From positions 22,123-86,122 of the forward strand of contig JAGBRZ010000051.1 in assembly GCA_017632155.1 (NCBI GenBank): a stretch of 64,000 nucleotides of DNA, in the 5' to 3' direction. The stretch comes from Clostridia bacterium. Its GTDB lineage: Bacteria > Bacillota_A > Clostridia > Oscillospirales > CAG-272. The notes beneath the pieces are model-generated. The model saw nothing but the letters and a program-made list of their open reading frames with translations. It did no database searches and was not told the origin of the DNA. The number at the start of each line of letters is the position of its first letter. Positions within the stretch are counted from its first letter, which is position 1. Shown here in pieces: positions 56,130-64,000 of the stretch. Made by a program: the position numbers and the translations under genes.

Positions 56130-57391
56130 CCTAAGTCCTCCAGCTTAACACCGCGGTCAATCAAATGGCGGCGTATAAGATCAACATCGACCGTATCTGT
56201 TGCGGTTTTCGTTTTGAGCATAACCGAGGCTGCCGCGCCCGCCGCCTGACCCATAGCCATACATATCCGCATCACGCGGTAGGAAGAATGAGCAACGTGC
56301 GTGCCCGAAATGCACCGTCCCGCGGTGATCAGATTATTGCATCCGATTGGGCACATAGCCGAAAACGGAATATCGTAAAGCGGCGGCGTTACGGGGCGTT
56401 TTTCCGCGTGAACCGACTGCCCCGCGCCCGAGGGATTGTGAATATCAAGGCAGAAATTTGCCTTGTGAACGACCGAATCCTTGTAAGTTCTGCCTTCCAT
56501 CAAGTCCTGCTCCGTTATCTGATAACGCCCCGTAATTCTTCGTGATTCTCTCACGCCAAGGGTGGATGCGCTTCCCTTGATGCGGATGTCAGCGAATCCG
56601 GGGATATTATTCTTGAGGAAATCCACGATCTTACCAATCTGCCTTCGAAGCGACGCCTCCGCTTTGAAAACATCAGCGGGATTCAGCGGATCGATGCGGT
56701 TTTCCTGCGTGGCGTTTACCATACGCTCGGTGCTCGTGCCCGTGGCGTAGAGGCGGACGATATTGACGTTTTCGGGCAGCTCGCCCGTCCGACACGCGGT
56801 GTGGCAGAGATCGAGATATTCTCTGCCGTCACCGAGATCGGTATAATCCTCCTCGTGGCGGCAAAGCAGAGGCTGATCGGGGTCAACGCCTTCGATTATG
56901 AACATCAAAGTGACCGGCTGAACGAGTCCGTCCCCTTCTCTGCCCATTTCGGAGGGACATCCGCTTTGAACGGCAAGATCACCGTCACCCGTAGCATCTA
57001 TAAATACTTCCGCGGAAAACGAAATATTACCGAATTTTCCTGCGGTTTCTATCTTTTCTATCTTCTCGCCGACCTTTTCGGCAGAGATAACACAGGTCTG
57101 CAAGTACACGTCAACTCCCGCTTCGTCAAGGAGCGCGGTCAACGCAATTTTAGCCTTTTCAAAATCGGGAACTGCTCCCCGCTTCGCGCAGATAGCGTCC
57201 TCAATCTCCTCCGCAACAGTTCCTGCACAAACCTTTCCGAGCAGGGGTCCGACGTAACCCAAAGTCAGATTTCCGCCGACACATCCGTAGCGTTCGATCA
57301 AAGCAGTTTTTAAACCCGAACGAGCCGCTTCCAAAGCCGCGCCGATTCCCGCAGGACCCGCACCGGCAATAACAACATCATATTTGTTCAT
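56126..57391 (-). CDS. FAD-dependent oxidoreductase (FAD_oxidored type)
   Basis: A 421-residue flavoenzyme. The N-terminal Rossmann motif is VVIAGAGPAGIGAALEAARSG, followed by the ERYGCVGGNLTLGYVG loop and VFIDATGDGDLAV, the second FAD contact typical of the PF12831 group. The C-terminus has a SHVAHSSYRVMRICMAMGQAAGAAASV closing motif. Members oxidise diverse amines, hydroxy acids or sugars; the substrate is unknown. There are two cysteine pairs but no clear Fe-S motif. Third gene of the five-gene operon. Confidence 0.88.
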   Translation of the reverse strand: MNKYDVVIAGAGPAGIGAALEAARSGLKTALIERYGCVGGNLTLGYVGPLLGKVCAGTVAEEIEDAICAKRGAVPDFEKAKIALTALLDEAGVDVYLQTCVISAEKVGEKIEKIETAGKFGNISFSAEVFIDATGDGDLAVQSGCPSEMGREGDGLVQPVTLMFIIEGVDPDQPLLCRHEEDYTDLGDGREYLDLCHTACRTGELPENVNIVRLYATGTSTERMVNATQENRIDPLNPADVFKAEASLRRQIGKIVDFLKNNIPGFADIRIKGSASTLGVRESRRITGRYQITEQDLMEGRTYKDSVVHKANFCLDIHNPSGAGQSVHAEKRPVTPPLYDIPFSAMCPIGCNNLITAGRCISGTHVAHSSYRVMRICMAMGQAAGAAASVMLKTKTATDTVDVDLIRRHLIDRGVKLEDLG

Positions 57392-57423
57392 ATCCTTACC
57401 GCCATTTAACTATATCAAACCCA

Positions 57424-58455
57424 TTATTTCTTCGGCGTAATAACAATACCCGTAAGATACTCCTTGTAGCTCTTATCCGTGATATACTCCTCGTGATTTA
57501 TCATCGGATTTTCGATAATACCCGAGCCGCTGTCCTCGGTGACGGTGAGGAGGGCGTTTACGGTATCGTTATGGAAGTTTATGCGGGGTGTTCTGACGAC
57601 GGAGTTGAAGCGTCCGTCCACCTTGAACGCCGTTTCAACGCCGCCGCGGCTGGTATACCACATAATGTAGGAGTTGGTATAGATATTGCGCGAGCTCGAC
57701 TGCATCGAAAACGCCGTGCAGAACTGGTCGCTGTAACAAATATCGTAGTAATTATCGTTCCATCTGTCCATAAACGCAATGCTTGTCAGGTAATTCTCAT
57801 CCTGCGCGAGATCGCCGCCGTAGGTGTAAAGCGGATGGAGATTACGGAAGATGTTTCCGCCGCTGTCCGCCTGAATACCAACGTGAACGCCGGCTATTCG
57901 CATATTCGTGAGCGTGTTGTCGTGTCCCTCAAGAAGCACGCCGACAGAGGTCTTGGAGTGATTTCCAACGATATTTACATTGAAAACGTCCGCATCGGAC
58001 GAACGGTTATTCGCACCCCACTTGATGTGGATGCCTATCTCGGTATTCTTTATGGAAACGTGATGGATCGAAGTCTCACGTCCCGAGTCGATCGAAATAC
58101 CGTTTGCCTTGCCGTTGCCATCAATGATGCCGCCCTCGAAATAATAGTTCGAGCCGGGAACATAGATGGTGTTAAACGGCTCTGCCGCACCAATGCGAAC
58201 TACAGCTTCCTTTTCTGTCCACGAATCCATCGCCTTGAGCTTTGCAAAAGTCGCAAGCTTGAGGGAAACCGCGTGCGCGGGATTCGCGGGAGTGCAGATC
58301 GGCTTGGAAAGCAGATATTCACCGTCGGGGAAAAATATCGTTCTTTGAGGATTCGACAGAATGAGCTCCTGCAGAGCATCGGAAACGTCCTCACCCGTAT
58401 TCGGCTGCACGTAGTCTGTAACTACGACGTACATATTTCTCATCATTTCTTCCAT
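57424..58455 (-). CDS. Right-handed parallel beta-helix protein (pectate lyase superfamily)
   Basis: A 343-residue protein. It has N-terminal VQPNTGEDVSDALQELILSNPQRTIFFPDGEYLLSKP, the usual opening of pectate-lyase/GH28-like helices. Successive coil-like turns follow (YYFEGGIIDGNGKANGISID, IHHVSIKNTEIGIHIK, DVFNVNIVGNHS). No complete GH28 catalytic set (NTD, DD, GHG) is visible, so it may be a lyase, epimerase or binding protein for a polyanionic glycan. No signal peptide. Second gene of the operon. Ribosome site AAAGGAG. Confidence 0.8.
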   Translation of the reverse strand: MEEMMRNMYVVVTDYVQPNTGEDVSDALQELILSNPQRTIFFPDGEYLLSKPICTPANPAHAVSLKLATFAKLKAMDSWTEKEAVVRIGAAEPFNTIYVPGSNYYFEGGIIDGNGKANGISIDSGRETSIHHVSIKNTEIGIHIKWGANNRSSDADVFNVNIVGNHSKTSVGVLLEGHDNTLTNMRIAGVHVGIQADSGGNIFRNLHPLYTYGGDLAQDENYLTSIAFMDRWNDNYYDICYSDQFCTAFSMQSSSRNIYTNSYIMWYTSRGGVETAFKVDGRFNSVVRTPRINFHNDTVNALLTVTEDSGSGIIENPMINHEEYITDKSYKEYLTGIVITPKK

Positions 58456-58476
58456 CTTATATATCTCCTTTATAGA

Positions 58477-59469
58477 TTACGCCTTGCGACGGCAATCGGG
58501 TGTCGGATGATCCGCCGGGTTGTCGACAACAAAACGCATTATCTCCTCAAAGCTCATCCACTCTACCTTGTCGGAATAATGCATATTAATGCGGCTCGCA
58601 ATTACGTCAAGAATGCGGAGTCCCGTACGCAATCCATTCGACATCAGGCTTTGCCAATGCGAAAGAATGATGGGATAACCACCGCTTGCAAGCGTGCGGA
58701 CAAATTCGCCCTCTTTACCGTCCGACGTGATGATTTCGTCGGCAACTCGACTGACGTATTCCTCACTCGTTTCGGAGCAATTGATCGTCTGCCAAGTGGA
58801 ATCCTTGAGCGTACCGGGAATAGCAACAAGCGTTCTTCCCTCCTCAGAAAGTGCGATCCAGGGTCTCGCCTTAGGCGTATTACGAAGTTGGCGCAGGAAA
58901 AACCACGCTTCATTCGATCCGCAAGTGTCATAGACAGCACGAGAGATCGATGCCTCGTATTCTTCCTCGACCTCGATTCCAAAATCCCACGGAGAGGTGA
59001 CACCAATGGGGGAAAATCCGGAATCTTTCAAAATTTGGAGTGCCTTGGAGATGTACGGCGTCAAGGTTGTTCTGTTCTGAGTGGAGGCCCAATCGCGCTC
59101 GTTCATCGAAAGTGCTTCGCCGGTTGCGAGATCGACCGCCCAGTGGTGAGTCAGCATCTCGGGACCGACCGTAAAGTTCGGCAACAAACGCGTTTTGACG
59201 GTATCAAGCCACTCGTCAAGATCCTCTCGGCTAACGCCCTCCAAGCCATTTACGATATCTCCCTTGTTGCCGGGCATCGGAATAACAGTGAATTTTCCTT
59301 TGATTCCGTGCTTTTCCACGATATCGCAAAATTGATCGAGGAAATCATTCGGAAAAGTCGGAATAATCGGTCTGCCGTCCGCAGTAGTTCTGCGGCCGAC
59401 ATGCTCATAATACACAGAAATTATAGGCGCGGGATCGTCAACGATCAAGCTCACGGGAATTTTCATCAT
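58477..59469 (-). CDS. Polysaccharide deacetylase-like (NodB-fold) protein
   Basis: A 330-residue cytoplasmic protein with a NodB-like (beta/alpha) barrel. The N-terminal SLIVDDPAP contains the DD motif (catalytic base and metal ligand). The segment TVGPEMLTHHWAVD could supply the His pair of the metal site, but spacing differs from classical NodB. YDTCGSNEAWFF and SHWQSLMSNG form later motifs. It probably deacetylates or deformylates a small substrate. It is the first gene of the five-gene operon, 181 bp from the divergent sialidase gene. The ribosome site CGGAGG fits ATG 59469 or 59466. Confidence 0.72.
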   Translation of the reverse strand: MMKIPVSLIVDDPAPIISVYYEHVGRRTTADGRPIIPTFPNDFLDQFCDIVEKHGIKGKFTVIPMPGNKGDIVNGLEGVSREDLDEWLDTVKTRLLPNFTVGPEMLTHHWAVDLATGEALSMNERDWASTQNRTTLTPYISKALQILKDSGFSPIGVTSPWDFGIEVEEEYEASISRAVYDTCGSNEAWFFLRQLRNTPKARPWIALSEEGRTLVAIPGTLKDSTWQTINCSETSEEYVSRVADEIITSDGKEGEFVRTLASGGYPIILSHWQSLMSNGLRTGLRILDVIASRINMHYSDKVEWMSFEEIMRFVVDNPADHPTPDCRRKA

Positions 59470-59514
59470 TTTGCCTCCGAAGGGTGAAGAATTGTTTAAG
59501 TTTTATCAAAAATA

Positions 59515-59543
59515 ATTATACCACAAACAAAAATGAATGTCAA
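59515..59543 (-). promoter_or_regulatory. Sigma-A promoter of the five-gene deacetylase operon
   Basis: Minus-strand TTGACA (59538-59543) and TATAAT (59515-59520), 17-bp spacing; divergent from the sialidase promoter. Confidence 0.78.
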
Positions 59544-59585
59544 GCAACATTAAGCAGTCGTCATCATTCCCCGCTGTATTTGGTA

Positions 59586-59614
59586 TTGACAAAACGGCTT
59601 TGATATGATATACT
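59586..59614 (+). promoter_or_regulatory. Sigma-A promoter of the sialidase-type gene
   Basis: TTGACA (59586-59591) and TATACT (59609-59614), 17-bp spacing. Confidence 0.75.
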
Positions 59615-59649
59615 ACCTTCAACAAACTATTGGTTTTTGGAGGCTTATG

Positions 59650-60843
59650 ATGACGTTCGAAACACTAACTCCCAAAGGTATGAAAATAACCATTCCCGAT
59701 ATGCACGGAAATCCGTCAGCAGAGCTTATACCGTTTGCGGTGCGCTGTCCGAACTTTATCGAGCTGAATGACGGAACCATCCTCTACTTTTTCTGTATGA
59801 AATTCGGTTCTCAAAAAGACGAGGAAATCGGCGGATCGGTTATGATGCGCTCGCGCGACGGAGGAAAAACTTGGGGAGAGATGCAGTTTCTTTGCTATGA
59901 CGGAGCTCCCTGCGAGGGCGGCATCCCGATTTATGACAAACTGCACGACACGCTCATTCTTATTGCCCGCACAAGGCATTGGAAGCCGGGATACGAGGAA
60001 GACCGCCTTCTCGCCGAAGACGATCAGATTTTAGGGCACACCTACGAGCGTTTTTGGATGAATAAAAGCACCGATGGCGGTCGCACGTGGGGAAATTACC
60101 GTGAAATCACCATCAAAAACACTCCCGCCAACTGGACCATTCAGCATTGTCCTTCCCCCGGCATTGGAATTCAGCTCGAAAAACAAAAGGATGACCGCCT
60201 CAACGGCAGACTGATCGTGCCTTGCAATGATGCAAGTCTGAACAACGGAAAAAATGAATTCCGCGCTCATCTCATCGTTTCGGACAATTTTGGCGAAAGC
60301 TGGAGAGTTGCGGCTCTTGAAAACTATCTCGGCGCGAGTGAAAGCGTTATAGTTGAGCGAGGCGACGGAACACTTGTTTATAACTGCCGCAATCAGAGTG
60401 GTTTCCCCGCGAACAGACGCATTCAGTCATTCAGTTATGACGGAGGCGATACGCTTGATAAAAGTGCAACTGTTGATACACTTTTTGATCCCTTGTGCCA
60501 CGCGGGATTTGCCATTGCAGCGGTTGACGGTAAGGAATACATCTTTTTGACCTCTCCGACGGGCGCGCTTGGTGATGCTACAGACTACTTCCGCACGGGC
60601 ACTCCGCAGCATTGGGGAGTCCGCGAAGCGCTTATGCTTTACGCATCCTCAGACGGCGGCAAGACCTATAAAGCTATCAAGCAAGTATGCGATAAGGGAG
60701 TTTTTGCCGCATACTCCGCAATCTGCGTAACAAAAAGCGGCAAACTCCTTTGCGCCTGGGAATCAGGCCCCGAGATCGGACTTTACCGCGATATTAAATA
60801 TGCAACCTTTGATCTGAGCGAGCTTATAAAGCTTTGTGATTGA
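59650..60843 (+). CDS. BNR-repeat sialidase-type glycosidase
   Basis: A 397-residue cytoplasmic six-bladed-propeller protein. Several Asp-box (BNR) repeats are visible: SRDGGKTWGE, STDGGRTWGN, SDNFGESWR and SSDGGKTYK. The N-terminal VRCPNFIELNDGTILYFF resembles the Arg-containing opening of the GH33 propeller; the acid/base and nucleophile residues cannot be fixed by eye, so it could be a sialidase or related propeller hydrolase. The start is ATG 59650 (GGAGG with 6-nt spacing). The reading frame extends further upstream, but the ATG at 59605 has no ribosome site. It is divergent from the operon at 54176-59469, with which it probably shares a substrate. Confidence 0.82.
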   Translation: MTFETLTPKGMKITIPDMHGNPSAELIPFAVRCPNFIELNDGTILYFFCMKFGSQKDEEIGGSVMMRSRDGGKTWGEMQFLCYDGAPCEGGIPIYDKLHDTLILIARTRHWKPGYEEDRLLAEDDQILGHTYERFWMNKSTDGGRTWGNYREITIKNTPANWTIQHCPSPGIGIQLEKQKDDRLNGRLIVPCNDASLNNGKNEFRAHLIVSDNFGESWRVAALENYLGASESVIVERGDGTLVYNCRNQSGFPANRRIQSFSYDGGDTLDKSATVDTLFDPLCHAGFAIAAVDGKEYIFLTSPTGALGDATDYFRTGTPQHWGVREALMLYASSDGGKTYKAIKQVCDKGVFAAYSAICVTKSGKLLCAWESGPEIGLYRDIKYATFDLSELIKLCD

Positions 60844-60909
60844 GGGTGTGATTGTTAGATGTATCTGAAATATAGCAACAGCAGCGGTTCATAGCCATTA
60901 AAATAGAGC

Positions 60910-60947
60910 AAAAAGGAACCAAGGAATGAATTCCTTGGTTCCTTTTT
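60910..60947 (+). terminator. Terminator of the sialidase-type gene
   Basis: A perfect 17-bp stem (60910-60926 with 60931-60947), loop TGAA, with T5 at the end of the stem. Confidence 0.85.
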
Positions 60948-61058
60948 GAGTTCGTAGTACAAAAATGCAACTCAATGTATGATACTATTTTTTAATTGTT
61001 TTGTATAAATTGGCTTATTCTCATTAGGATCGATCAAGCCGCTGTCTTTGCGTCTATA

Positions 61059-62579
61059 TTATTTCATCATTGTTACTTTGACAGTTTTAACAACATATCC
61101 CTCAAAGCCATTCAAAAGCATTTGAGTGGAAAGATTCTTGCTATCAACAGCCAAAAGTGCATCTCTGAAAGCGAATGATGGAATATCAATGCCGCCATCA
61201 TGCCACATACAAATCAGTTTTTCAATTTTGGAATCACCGCTTTTCTTTTTCTCAAGCAAAAACTTCATTGCCCCCTCTGCATCGCACGCTGAGTTCATAT
61301 CCCGAAATGAGATAGAATGAACCGTACCGCTCGAAGTGAGCATCACTACCGTATTACCGTCTGAAAGGCTAGCCGCTTCTTTCCCTGCTCTATCCAAAAG
61401 CATTTGCCATTGAGCGTCTAAACTATTATTTCCCTTCTCGTTCATCCAAGACCTGCAATTTGGGCTTGGGGAAAATTTATTTAACGATTCCATAAACCCC
61501 GTAAATCTTTTATCCTCGCGAATTTTATCAAACTGCGGATCTTTCTCATATCTGCCAATGTTGAATATGCATTTGTCATATTTATCATTCACGGAGATAA
61601 CAATACTGACTGTATCAAGCAAAGGAACAGAACCGTTAAGCATGCAACCGTCAGGCAAATCATAAAGGATTGAAAGATGCTTTGAAGCTAACAAGAACAT
61701 TTCAAGGCTTTCCTCGCAGCACTCGTTTATCAAGAGAAGTTCAGCGTATTGAATCTCCAACATAATCCTGACAAAAATGAAAATATCATCTACTCGGTTT
61801 GAATAAAGATTAAGCGTATCAAGAGCCATTCTGTATCTTTGAAGAGTGCATAATTCTCCTTCTTGATCTTTCATATTGTAGAACACACTTTCAGTCAAGA
61901 AATAAACAGTATTTTTTACTTGCTTATAGAGAATTTTTTGATTAAATTCGTTAAATTTATCAACGCTCTTTTGCTTCGCATACCTGGATAACAAAAGTTC
62001 ATCCCAAAAGCTTGTCTTAATATGTTCGGGAAGTTCATACTCATCCGCCCATTGCTCGAGTTTTTCTTCATCTTCATAAGCTGCGATAGCGCTTAACAAC
62101 TGTACTCTCTCGCTCATATTTGATGTCCTTAATCGATCTTTGAGCAATTGACGAGCCTTCGTAATCCGATCCTCAGTAATTTTTATACAAGAATTTGCTT
62201 CATTTTTGACGCTCATGAGTCTTTGGAAATAACTGATAAGATAATAGTTTTCTGTCGATGCCAATTCTTCATATATCTCAAGAATTCGAATCTCTTTTTC
62301 AGCCTTTTTCGACTGATCATCATTGATCTCTTGTTTAAGATCACGAAGTTCTTTCTTTAAACGCCAAGAGTGCAACTCTTCTGTTCCCATCAGCTCGTCA
62401 ATCGATACATCAAGATATTTAGCAAGCAGAGGTAAAGCCGTTATATCAGGAAAGGTTTGACCGTTTTCCCACTTGCTAACAGCTTGTGTGGAAACAGACA
62501 GAAGAATGGCAAGGTCGCTTTGAGTGAATCCACGCGCCATACGATATTTTTTTATGTTATCGGCAATTTGTATTTTCAT
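61059..62579 (-). CDS. XRE-family regulator with long TPR-like and unknown C-terminal part
   Basis: A 506-residue protein. Residues 5-65 are a Cro/C1 helix-turn-helix (GFTQSDLAILLSVSTQAVSKWE). Residues 70-350 are helical, TPR-like, with tandem Leu/Tyr-rich segments (LEIYEELASTENYYLISYFQRLMSV, LCTLQRYRMALDTLNLYSNRVDDIF). The last 120 residues (NTVVMLTSSGTVHSISFRDMNSACDAEGAMKFL...ICMWHDGGIDIPSFAFRDALLAVD) are a separate domain I cannot name. It lacks the GNAT domain of the twins at 39 and 42 kb but shares their front end. A 7-bp-arm palindrome covers the -10 of its promoter. Its genomic target is unknown. Confidence 0.85.
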   Translation of the reverse strand: MKIQIADNIKKYRMARGFTQSDLAILLSVSTQAVSKWENGQTFPDITALPLLAKYLDVSIDELMGTEELHSWRLKKELRDLKQEINDDQSKKAEKEIRILEIYEELASTENYYLISYFQRLMSVKNEANSCIKITEDRITKARQLLKDRLRTSNMSERVQLLSAIAAYEDEEKLEQWADEYELPEHIKTSFWDELLLSRYAKQKSVDKFNEFNQKILYKQVKNTVYFLTESVFYNMKDQEGELCTLQRYRMALDTLNLYSNRVDDIFIFVRIMLEIQYAELLLINECCEESLEMFLLASKHLSILYDLPDGCMLNGSVPLLDTVSIVISVNDKYDKCIFNIGRYEKDPQFDKIREDKRFTGFMESLNKFSPSPNCRSWMNEKGNNSLDAQWQMLLDRAGKEAASLSDGNTVVMLTSSGTVHSISFRDMNSACDAEGAMKFLLEKKKSGDSKIEKLICMWHDGGIDIPSFAFRDALLAVDSKNLSTQMLLNGFEGYVVKTVKVTMMK

Positions 62580-62606
62580 TTTAATTTCTCCCGATTATCT
62601 TAACTG

Positions 62607-62626
62607 CCTATATTATAGCATATAGG
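62607..62626. promoter_or_regulatory. Inverted repeat over the -10 of the XRE-TPR gene, candidate autoregulatory operator
   Basis: CCTATAT (62607-62613) and ATATAGG (62620-62626) are perfect inverted halves with a 6-bp spacer, overlapping TATAAT (62612-62617). Confidence 0.55.
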
Positions 62627-62640
62627 AATAATTAATTCAA
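62612..62640 (-). promoter_or_regulatory. Sigma-A promoter of the XRE-TPR gene
   Basis: Minus-strand TTGAAT (62635-62640) and TATAAT (62612-62617), 17-bp spacing. Confidence 0.7.
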
Positions 62641-63006
62641 GCAATTAATGGATGATTTAATTCAACTACAGATTGATTGACAGAAATTGGGCGGGATCGA
62701 TTTGAGGTTGCTATATTTTTATCCATATCCCCCTCGGGGGACGGCGAGGGGGTAGGGGGAGTGGGTGGGGCGTTAGGGATGGCAAGATAATATAAAAAAG
62801 CTGGGCTCGAACAAAGTTTGGCAGAAAAGAGGAAGAAGACAAAAGGCAGAAATTTGCCGAGGAAAATTACATTGTGATTAAAAAATAACCCCTCCTGTGC
62901 GCGGGAGGGGTTGGGGAGGGCAGTCATCACAGCGCGAAATATCTCAGCCAAGCCGTAATCAAGGGCGAAATATAATTAAATAGGAAATTTCCGCTCTTTT
63001 GAACCT
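62641..63006. other. Non-coding gap with G/C-rich low-complexity segments and one hairpin
   Basis: No gene seen. It holds a strand-biased run of GGGGGTAGGGGGAGTGGGTGGGG type near 62745-62770. A hairpin near 62886-62912 (AACCCCTCC / GGAGGGGTT) is followed on the minus strand by ATTTTTTAA and may terminate the XRE gene at 63007. A GGGATGGCGAG-type motif recurs near 63573. Confidence 0.6.
62886..62912 (-). terminator. Probable terminator of the XRE gene at 63007
   Basis: A 9- to 10-bp G/C-rich stem followed by ATTTTTTAA on the minus strand, about 95 nt beyond the stop codon. Confidence 0.6.
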
Positions 63007-63456
63007 TTATTTTTTCTTGTTTCTCATACCCTGATACAGCTCGCGATAGGAATCCAATAATCGCTCAATGTTCTCATCAGTTAGTTCAAATTCTCCGGAA
63101 AGATTTTCTGCCATTATTTCTAAATACTTGTTTGCGGATCCTTCACAGTCAAGTTGATATCGAATTTGATCGGCTACATACTTTTTCATACCGTCCGGAA
63201 CTGAGTCACCGGGCAACACGTTATGCGTTTCCCTTTTAACTTTGGGTATATATGAAAACAAATCATCAATCGAACATTCAAAAAGTTCAGCTATCATCGG
63301 CAAAAGAGAAATATCCGGAGCAGATTTAGCTGTTTCCCATTTGGATATTGCCTGATACGTAAGCCCCAACTTTTCTGCGAGCTCAACTTGACTCAAACCA
63401 CATACCTTTCTATATTTTGAAATATTATTTGCCAAAATTTCATTAATTCTATCCAT
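63007..63456 (-). CDS. XRE-family regulator
   Basis: A 149-residue protein with an N-terminal Cro/C1 helix-turn-helix (CGLSQVELAEKLGLTYQAISKWE...APDISLLPMIAELFECSIDDLF). The C-terminal 80 residues are helical (YVADQIRYQLDCEGSANKYLEIMAENLSGEFELTDENIERLLDSYRELYQGM), probably a dimerisation or ligand domain. The start is ATG 63456, with AAGGAG 10 nt upstream; the longer frame to 63528 runs through the promoter. Single gene with its own promoter. Target unknown. Confidence 0.88.
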   Translation of the reverse strand: MDRINEILANNISKYRKVCGLSQVELAEKLGLTYQAISKWETAKSAPDISLLPMIAELFECSIDDLFSYIPKVKRETHNVLPGDSVPDGMKKYVADQIRYQLDCEGSANKYLEIMAENLSGEFELTDENIERLLDSYRELYQGMRNKKK

Positions 63457-63820
63457 TTGAAATATCTCCTTACGATTCGTTAGATATATTATATCACAAC
63501 AAAAGCATAAAAACAATATACCAAACATCGAATTCCAGCAACCGTGGGTTGAATATTGGTAACACGCTTCTAGGGATGGCGAGGGGGAGTAGGAGAGAGC
63601 TTTGCGATGGAGATAATCAACGCGTAACGTTGTATGTAATCCGCAGCTTGTCTACTGAATCAAGAACAACAAGAAACGCCAACAGAAAAAACCGAGGCGA
63701 ATTCTGGGCTCAGAACCACCGTTTGCGGATGGAGTTTGTACAAATTAGAGCATACGTACTACCGCAAACTTTGCTGTTTGCTTTGCAAACAGCAAGTGGT
63801 TCGTCGCCATAAGAAAAGTG
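63457..63820. other. Non-coding gap between XRE gene and tRNA
   Basis: No credible gene. It contains the XRE promoter, a short GCTGTTTGC / GCAAACAGC hairpin near 63769-63789, and sequence that yields only spurious frames. Any frame reading through the tRNA region is an artefact. Confidence 0.6.
63488..63516 (-). promoter_or_regulatory. Sigma-A promoter of the XRE gene at 63007
   Basis: Minus-strand TTGTTT (63511-63516) and TATAAT (63488-63493), 17-bp spacing. Confidence 0.68.
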
Positions 63821-63935
<115 letters not shown>

Positions 63936-63955
63936 ATATTGAGTTTAACGATTAC

Positions 63956-63982
63956 AAGGGAAACAAGTGTGTTGTTTCCCTT
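63956..63982. other. Hairpin upstream of the tRNA-Asn
   Basis: A perfect 11-bp stem AAGGGAAACAA / TTGTTTCCCTT with a GTGTG loop. No T-run follows on either strand; it may separate the tRNA from another transcript that lies outside the window. Confidence 0.55.
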
Positions 63983-64000
63983 ATAATATGTCGGCAATGA

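Noticed and set aside
57493..59487. 664-residue plus-strand frame antisense to two operon genes
   Set aside because: It crosses the boundary of two real minus-strand genes and shows no domain; codon-bias shadow.

Overview
The window looks like a chromosomal segment of an uncultured gut-type Bacillota (Clostridia). The evidence is strong AAGGAGG-type ribosome binding sites, many TTGACA-N17-TATAAT promoters, AT-rich intergenic DNA around genes of roughly 50% GC, a SipW/TasA surface-fibre locus, BlaI/BlaR and MerR regulators, and many glycoside hydrolases and SGNH esterases. This placement is inferred from gene content, not from a marker gene. No CRISPR array, prophage, transposase or rRNA was seen. 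The only RNA gene recognised is a tRNA-Asn near the right end.

Left end (1-6938): a minus-strand operon led by a SipW-type signal peptidase is followed by at least nine consecutive small secreted paralogues with TasA/camelysin-type signal peptides. The ninth runs off the window. This is the most striking locus: one processing enzyme with a whole set of candidate fibre subunits.

7-21.7 kb: housekeeping and transport genes. They include a small XRE regulator, a glutamine-amidotransferase/SGNH fusion behind an MFS transporter, an RpiB-type isomerase, a YitT/inositol-phosphatase pair, a class III aminotransferase with an SCP2-like partner, and a PAP2 phosphatase. A DUF5058 membrane pair sits with a membrane-anchored M20 peptidase. 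A DUF1538 membrane protein sits with a tandem PII-like protein. A palindromic non-coding element of about 620 bp lies at 18.9-19.5 kb.

21.8-35 kb: a MATE exporter, a DSP-type phosphatase, a DUF4838-like protein, and an XRE regulator. A BlaI/M56 operon encodes a very large sensor and has a clear pair of operators. Also present are a sialate-esterase-like lipoprotein, a GDPD and a nucleoside phosphorylase. Three copies of a repeat of about 150 bp with three hairpins lie here, two of them in 5' leaders.

35-45 kb: a regulator- and immunity-module-rich stretch. It holds an XRE protein with tandem helical repeats, a GH43, a DUF3969-SUKH fusion, a CPBP protease, and twin HTH-TPR-GNAT proteins with identical promoters but unrelated C-termini.

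45-61 kb: carbohydrate and amide catabolism. It contains an SGNH hydrolase, GH39, a sugar isomerase, GH36, two phosphoesterases, and a MerR operon with a textbook 19-bp-spacer promoter. A five-gene operon (deacetylase-like, beta-helix, FAD oxidoreductase, PTH2, N-acyl-D-amino-acid deacylase) is divergent from a BNR sialidase. The right end holds two more XRE regulators and the tRNA-Asn.
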